In this document: one piece after another, positions 3,621-7,331 of the stretch
How the letters are laid out: each line of letters begins with the position of its first letter
How positions within the stretch are numbered: the stretch's first letter is position 1
DNA from: Cytophagales bacterium
GTDB taxonomy: Bacteria; Bacteroidota; Bacteroidia; Cytophagales; JAAEPT01
NCBI GenBank assembly: GCA_011524675.1
Contig: WTJX01000711.1
Coordinates: 1 to 7,331, forward strand
Reading direction: 5' to 3'
DNA length: 7,331 bases
Notes under the pieces: generated by a model
Seen by the model: only the letters and a program-made list of their open reading frames with translations
The model's database searches: none
Told to the model about the DNA's origin: nothing
Made by a program: the position numbers and the translations under genes

Positions 3621-6551
3621 ATGGCAAAATCACAAAGCTATCCTTTTGAAAAGCTTCACCTAAAAGGTGAGTTATTTACTGACGATCTACTCAGAAAGAT
3701 TTATGCTACAGACGCATCTGTCTATAAGGAAATGCCTGCGGCAGTGGCATACCCAAAAGACAAGAGCGACCTTATCAAACTAATAGATTTTGCCAATAGG
3801 TACAAAATATCTCTGATACCAAGAACGGCAGGTACATCTTTGGCTGGGCAAGTAGTAGGGAAGGGGATAGTAGTAGATGTTTCTAAATACTTCAACAAAA
3901 TCTTAGAACTCAATACAGAAGAAAAATGGGTAACCGTAGAACCTGGCGTAGTACGTGACGAGCTCAACAAATATTTAAAAGAACACGGTTTGTTTTTTGC
4001 CCCAGAAACTTCTACTTCCAACCGCTGTATGATAGGCGGCATGGTGGGCAACAACTCTTGTGGTTCGCACTCGGTAGTATATGGTACTACCAGAGATCAT
4101 CTCCTAGAAGTAGATGCGCTTTTGAGTGATAGTTCTGAGGCTTCATTCAAAAGTATCAATAGCTTTGAATATGAGCAAAAACTTAATTTAAATAATCTAG
4201 AAGGCGATATCTATCGAGGAATAGACAAAATATTAGCTGACAAAAAAAATCAAGAAGAAATCCGCAAGGAGTTTCCAAAGCCAGAGATCAAAAGAAGAAA
4301 CACAGGCTATGCCATTGATGTATTGCTAGAGTCAGCACCATACACAAAAGACAAAGAACAGTTCAATTTTTGTAAGCTATTGGCAGGCTCAGAAGGTACA
4401 CTAGCTTTTAGTACAAAGATCAAACTAAACCTAGTAGATTTACCACCAAAGCACAATGCCGTAGTAGCCATACATTGCCCTAGTCTGGAAGCAAGTTTTG
4501 AAGCTAACCTACTGGCACTCAACTACAAACCCGAAGCCGTAGAGTTGATAGACAAAATCATCATTGACTGTACAAGAGAAAACATAGAACAACGCAAAAA
4601 CAGTTGGTTTATAGAAGGTAATCCAGAAGCCTTGTTGGTGGTAGAGTTTGCTAGAGAGAGCAAAGAAGAAATAGCCAAGATCATTTCCGATCTTGAACAG
4701 GAAGTACGAGAAAAAAAGCTAGGTTATCACTTTCCAGTCATTTGGGGCAAAGATGTCTCCAAAGTATGGGCAATGCGTTCCGCAGGCTTAGGACTACTTG
4801 CCAATATACCTGGTGATCCCAAAGCAGTTGCCTGCATAGAAGATACTGCCGTTACTGTTGAAGATTTGCCTGCATACATGAAAGAGTTCAAAGCCATCAT
4901 GGAAAAACACGGCAAAGAAAGTGTTTACTATGCGCACATCGGTGATGGTGAAATTCATCTACGACCAGTACTAGACCTCAAAAAAACAGAAGATAGAGAA
5001 CTATTTTTTAAGATAACAGATGATGTAGCTACCTTAGTCAAAAAGTACCGTGGCTCTATGAGTGGTGAGCATGGTGATGGACGGGTACGCGCTCCTTTTA
5101 TCCCAAAAATGATAGGTGAGCATAACTATCAGTTAGTCAAAGAAGTAAAGAAAATATGGGATCAGAAACACATTTTTAACCCTGGCAAGATAACAGATAC
5201 TCCGCCTATGAATGAGTATCTGAGGTATGAGGCAGACAAAGAACACAAAGAGCCAGAAACTATTTATGATTTTTCTGAAACCATGGGCATACTTAGGATG
5301 GCAGAAAAATGTAATGGTACAGGAGCATGTAGAAAGTCGCACATCATAGGAGGGACCATGTGTCCTAGCTATATGGCGAGTAAAGACGAAAAAGATACTA
5401 CCCGCGCAAGAGCAAACGTATTGAGAGATGTACTTACAAACTCTCCCAAAGTAAACAAGTTTGACAGTAAGGAAATAAAAGATGTGATGGATCTCTGTCT
5501 TTCTTGCAAAGGATGTAAGACAGAATGCCCTTCCAATGTAGATGTAGCAATGATGAAGTCAGAGTTTTTACATCAATACTACCAAGACAACCGCATCCCA
5601 CTGCGTTCGCGTATGATCGCCAAAGTAGCAAATACCAACGCTATATTTTCCAATGTCCCAAGGTTGTACAACCTAATGAATAAGCTACCACTGGTATCAA
5701 ACGTCATCAAAAGAGTAAACGGCATTTCTACCAAAAGAACCATACCTCCGCTCAGTAAGTATACACTGAAACAGTGGTATGATAAAAATTATGACAACAT
5801 AAAACCTAATAACTACAAGCAAAAGATTTATTTGTTTGCCGATGAAGTTATCAACTACAATGATGTAGAAATAGGAATCAAAGCATTGGAGTTGCTGACA
5901 ACACTTGGTTATCACGTACTGATTGCAGACATCCACGAAAGTGGGAGACCAGCCATCTCCAAAGGATTGATAGATCATGCCAAATCTGTAGCCAACGTAA
6001 ACGTCAAAAAATTAGGTTCAGAAATCACTGTCGATACACCATTGATCGGCATAGAGCCATCGGCTATTTTGACCTTTAGAGACGAATACCCAAAACTTGT
6101 CTCTGATAACTTAAAAACTACTGCCAAAAACATAGCACCCAATTGCTTATTGATAGATGAGTTTCTCGCCAAAGAAGTAGAAAAAGGAAACATTAGAGAA
6201 ACACAATTTTCTACCGACAGACAAAAAATAAAGCTACACGGGCATTGCCATCAGAAATCATTGTCATCTATCAAGCATACCGAAACCATCTTAAATTTAC
6301 CCAAAAACTATGTGGTAGAAACCATTCCATCAGGCTGCTGTGGCATGTCGGGTTCTTTTGGTTACGAAAAAGAACATTACGAAACCAGTATGAAAATAGG
6401 GGAGTTAGTGTTATTTCCTGCCATACGCAAAGCCAAAGAATATAACATCATTGCTGCGCCTGGTACTTCTTGCAGACATCAAATATTTGACGGTACCAAA
6501 AGAAAAGCAAAACATCCTGTAGAGATATTGTGGGGTGCGTTGAATGATTAG
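3621..6551 (+). CDS. FAD-linked and Fe-S D-2-hydroxyacid dehydrogenase (GlcD-GlcF fusion, YdiJ/Dld-like)
   Basis: A 976-residue fusion numbered here from the ATG at 3621; an in-frame TTG at 3603 would add six residues. Residues about 35-260 are the PCMH-type FAD-binding domain (RTAGTSLAGQVVG 68-80, NRCMIGGMVGNNSCG 134-148, AGSEGTLAF 255-263). About 275-525 are the FAD-oxidase C-terminal domain with HIGDGEIH (439-446), GEHGDGR (482-488) and FNPGK (519-523). Two 4Fe-4S sites follow: Cys564, 570 and 581, and Cys626, 629, 632 and 636 (CLSCKGCKTECP). The C-terminal part is a heterodisulfide-reductase-like CCG domain with HGHCHQ (873-878), GCCG (905-908) and Cys951; its first half has HESGRP (772-777) where a Cys pair might be expected. 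Such proteins oxidise D-lactate, glycolate or D-2-hydroxyglutarate and pass electrons via Fe-S to the respiratory chain. It lacks a signal peptide, so it is probably cytoplasmic or membrane-associated. The exact substrate is not decided by sequence. Confidence 0.92.
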   Translation: MAKSQSYPFEKLHLKGELFTDDLLRKIYATDASVYKEMPAAVAYPKDKSDLIKLIDFANRYKISLIPRTAGTSLAGQVVGKGIVVDVSKYFNKILELNTEEKWVTVEPGVVRDELNKYLKEHGLFFAPETSTSNRCMIGGMVGNNSCGSHSVVYGTTRDHLLEVDALLSDSSEASFKSINSFEYEQKLNLNNLEGDIYRGIDKILADKKNQEEIRKEFPKPEIKRRNTGYAIDVLLESAPYTKDKEQFNFCKLLAGSEGTLAFSTKIKLNLVDLPPKHNAVVAIHCPSLEASFEANLLALNYKPEAVELIDKIIIDCTRENIEQRKNSWFIEGNPEALLVVEFARESKEEIAKIISDLEQEVREKKLGYHFPVIWGKDVSKVWAMRSAGLGLLANIPGDPKAVACIEDTAVTVEDLPAYMKEFKAIMEKHGKESVYYAHIGDGEIHLRPVLDLKKTEDRELFFKITDDVATLVKKYRGSMSGEHGDGRVRAPFIPKMIGEHNYQLVKEVKKIWDQKHIFNPGKITDTPPMNEYLRYEADKEHKEPETIYDFSETMGILRMAEKCNGTGACRKSHIIGGTMCPSYMASKDEKDTTRARANVLRDVLTNSPKVNKFDSKEIKDVMDLCLSCKGCKTECPSNVDVAMMKSEFLHQYYQDNRIPLRSRMIAKVANTNAIFSNVPRLYNLMNKLPLVSNVIKRVNGISTKRTIPPLSKYTLKQWYDKNYDNIKPNNYKQKIYLFADEVINYNDVEIGIKALELLTTLGYHVLIADIHESGRPAISKGLIDHAKSVANVNVKKLGSEITVDTPLIGIEPSAILTFRDEYPKLVSDNLKTTAKNIAPNCLLIDEFLAKEVEKGNIRETQFSTDRQKIKLHGHCHQKSLSSIKHTETILNLPKNYVVETIPSGCCGMSGSFGYEKEHYETSMKIGELVLFPAIRKAKEYNIIAAPGTSCRHQIFDGTKRKAKHPVEILWGALND

Positions 6552-6844
6552 TATTGAATTCTATTTTTTAGCTTATACGTTTTTGTCTTCAAAGTAAGTT
6601 CATAGTCGATTCTATGAGCTGTGAACTTTGGGCAATGAGTAAGAGATTTCGAGTAGTATGCTTTTTTTACCCTTAACACTAATCGTTAGCCACTGCTACC
6701 TCTTAATTCTTCATTAAAAGAATGCCACTTTCGTGGAATAAAATAAAGGCACTAATTTGTTGATATTCAATCTTTGTCGTTAATTTACATGGCTACAGCT
6801 CTGAGAATACAATAGGTTACCGTATTATTCAAAAACAAGGTGCT
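6552..6844. other. Intergenic spacer upstream of the XRE regulator
   Basis: No gene is seen in this 293-bp stretch. AAGTTCA (6596-6602) and TGAACTT (6622-6628) form a stem enclosing CATAG/CTATG (6601-6605, 6611-6615) as an alternative pairing, but no T-run follows, so no convincing terminator for the upstream dehydrogenase gene is visible. GCAATGAG near 6632 also occurs at 3382 (plus) and 688 (minus) in other spacers. The left copy of the 15-bp repeat lies at 6725-6739. No clear promoter for the regulator was identified. Confidence 0.55.
6725..6739 (+). repeat. 15-bp direct repeat, left copy
   Basis: CCACTTTCGTGGAAT is repeated exactly at 7275-7289. The repeat contains a small dyad, CCAC-TTTC-GTGG, which on the minus strand would be a stem capped by a GAAA (GNRA-type) tetraloop. 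The two copies bracket the XRE gene at a 550-bp period. Confidence 0.65.
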
Positions 6845-7240
6845 ATGACTTTAGGAACAAAAATTAGGAGAGTAAGAGAAATAAAAAACTTTACACAAGA
6901 GCATATGGCTAGTGAAATGAAAATTTCTCAAAGTCAATACTGCCGTTATGAAAATGACTATGCTAGTGTAGAAGATGAAGTATTACAACAAATCGCTGAT
7001 ATTTTGGAAGTAAAAAAAGAAGATATTCAAAACTATGAAGACAGGTATTTATTTTCCAATAATACCATTAGTGGCAATAGGATTGGGATTGAAGTAAATC
7101 ATAATTCAGGCGATGTAAATCATTATGTAATAGACCCAAAGCTAGAAGCGCTTTATGAATCAAAAATCAAGCTTTTGGAAGAACAAACTAAAATGTTGCA
7201 AGAGCAGATAAAAATATTCAAACAACAAATGGAGAAGTAA
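6845..7240 (+). CDS. XRE-family HTH protein with C-terminal coiled coil
   Basis: A 131-residue protein. Residues about 5-62 form a Cro/C1-type helix-turn-helix (HTH_3), with the helix-turn-helix core around TQEHMASEMKISQSQYCRYEN (17-37) and the usual RYEN end of the recognition region, so it should bind DNA as a dimer. Residues 70-95 are a polar, Asn/Gly-rich linker. Residues 99-131 are rich in Leu, Ile, Glu, Gln and Lys in heptad-like spacing (LEALYESKIKLLEEQ onwards), a probable coiled coil for dimerisation. AAGG ends 4 nt before the ATG and may be a weak Shine-Dalgarno, supporting this start. Small orphan regulators of this design are common in Bacteroidota genomes; targets are generally unknown. 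No toxin, restriction or phage gene is adjacent in the window. It is flanked by 15-bp direct repeats. An antitoxin-like or regulator role is possible but not shown. Confidence 0.88.
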   Translation: MTLGTKIRRVREIKNFTQEHMASEMKISQSQYCRYENDYASVEDEVLQQIADILEVKKEDIQNYEDRYLFSNNTISGNRIGIEVNHNSGDVNHYVIDPKLEALYESKIKLLEEQTKMLQEQIKIFKQQMEK

Positions 7241-7331
7241 TATTTTTTTAATGCTTCGGCCCTCATTTTTTATCCCACTTTCGTGGAATCAATTCGTGCC
7301 GCTAACGTCTGTAAGGCTTTGCAAAAGATAA
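7241..7331. other. Region downstream of the XRE gene, weak terminator and repeat
   Basis: Right after the stop is a run of T (7244-7250), then a weak fold AATG...CATT around a TTCG (7250-7267) followed by more T (to 7271), which may end the XRE transcript. The right copy of the 15-bp repeat follows. GCTAACG at 7301-7307 is the reverse complement of CGTTAGC at 6684-6690. No gene is seen before the window ends. Confidence 0.35.
7275..7289 (+). repeat. 15-bp direct repeat, right copy
   Basis: This is an exact copy of 6725-6739. Here the dyad extends to TCCCAC/GTGGAA, giving a 6-bp stem on the minus strand (with one G-T pair) around the GAAA loop. Confidence 0.65.

Noticed and set aside
6684..7307. 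Integron-type gene cassette (attC sites) around the XRE gene
   Set aside because: GTTAGCC at 6685-6691 and CGCTAAC at 7300-7306 recall the GTTRRRY and RYYYAAC boxes but each breaks the consensus, no L boxes or full attC fold is visible, and no integrase is in the window. The bracketing repeats are reported instead.
1..7331. CRISPR array, phage genes or a defence island
   Set aside because: No regularly spaced repeats of 25-40 bp, and no cas, phage structural, toxin, nuclease or integrase protein is encoded in the window; the XRE protein alone is not enough.

Overview
The window looks like chromosomal DNA from an AT-rich member of the Bacteroidota, most likely Cytophagales-like. The evidence is the protein types (CE1/Fes-like esterases with lipid-free signal peptides, a bacterial kynurenine 3-monooxygenase, a fused FAD/Fe-S dehydrogenase of the kind common in this phylum, and a small XRE regulator with a C-terminal coiled coil), the near absence of Shine-Dalgarno sequences, several TAnnTTTG (-7 type) promoter matches, and intergenic spacers full of short inverted and dispersed repeats. 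The species cannot be fixed from the sequence alone.

Layout. At 1-433 (minus) lies the 5' part of a secreted esterase gene that runs off the left edge. At 773-1642 (minus) is a complete paralogue of it, identical at about 90 of 115 aligned mature residues, so this is a diverged tandem duplication. The 339-bp spacer between them holds several hairpins. At 1643-2055 a gene-free stretch contains a roughly 150-bp REP-like element with nested inverted repeats (1752-1902), a terminator-like hairpin (1906-1928) and a long perfect inverted repeat (1970-2019). At 2056-3327 (minus) is kmo. A 275-bp divergent spacer with several promoter-like motifs separates it from a 976-residue FAD-linked/Fe-S dehydrogenase (3621-6551, plus). 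After a 293-bp spacer comes a small XRE/coiled-coil protein (6845-7240, plus), bracketed by a perfect 15-bp direct repeat.

How the genes relate. There is no obvious multigene operon: the two esterases share a strand but are separated by a long hairpin-rich spacer, and kmo and the dehydrogenase are divergent single genes. Kmo hydroxylates L-kynurenine, either for tryptophan breakdown or for de novo NAD synthesis, but no other kynurenine-pathway gene is in the window. The dehydrogenase probably oxidises a D-2-hydroxyacid (D-lactate, glycolate or D-2-hydroxyglutarate) and passes electrons through its Fe-S domains. The esterases are probably exported hydrolases acting on a polysaccharide- or siderophore-like ester.

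I do not see a convincing new multi-gene system. The items most worth a second look are non-coding: the REP-like element, the 13-bp perfect inverted repeat beside it, the direct repeats around the XRE gene, and the hairpin plus T-tract just before the start of the partial esterase.
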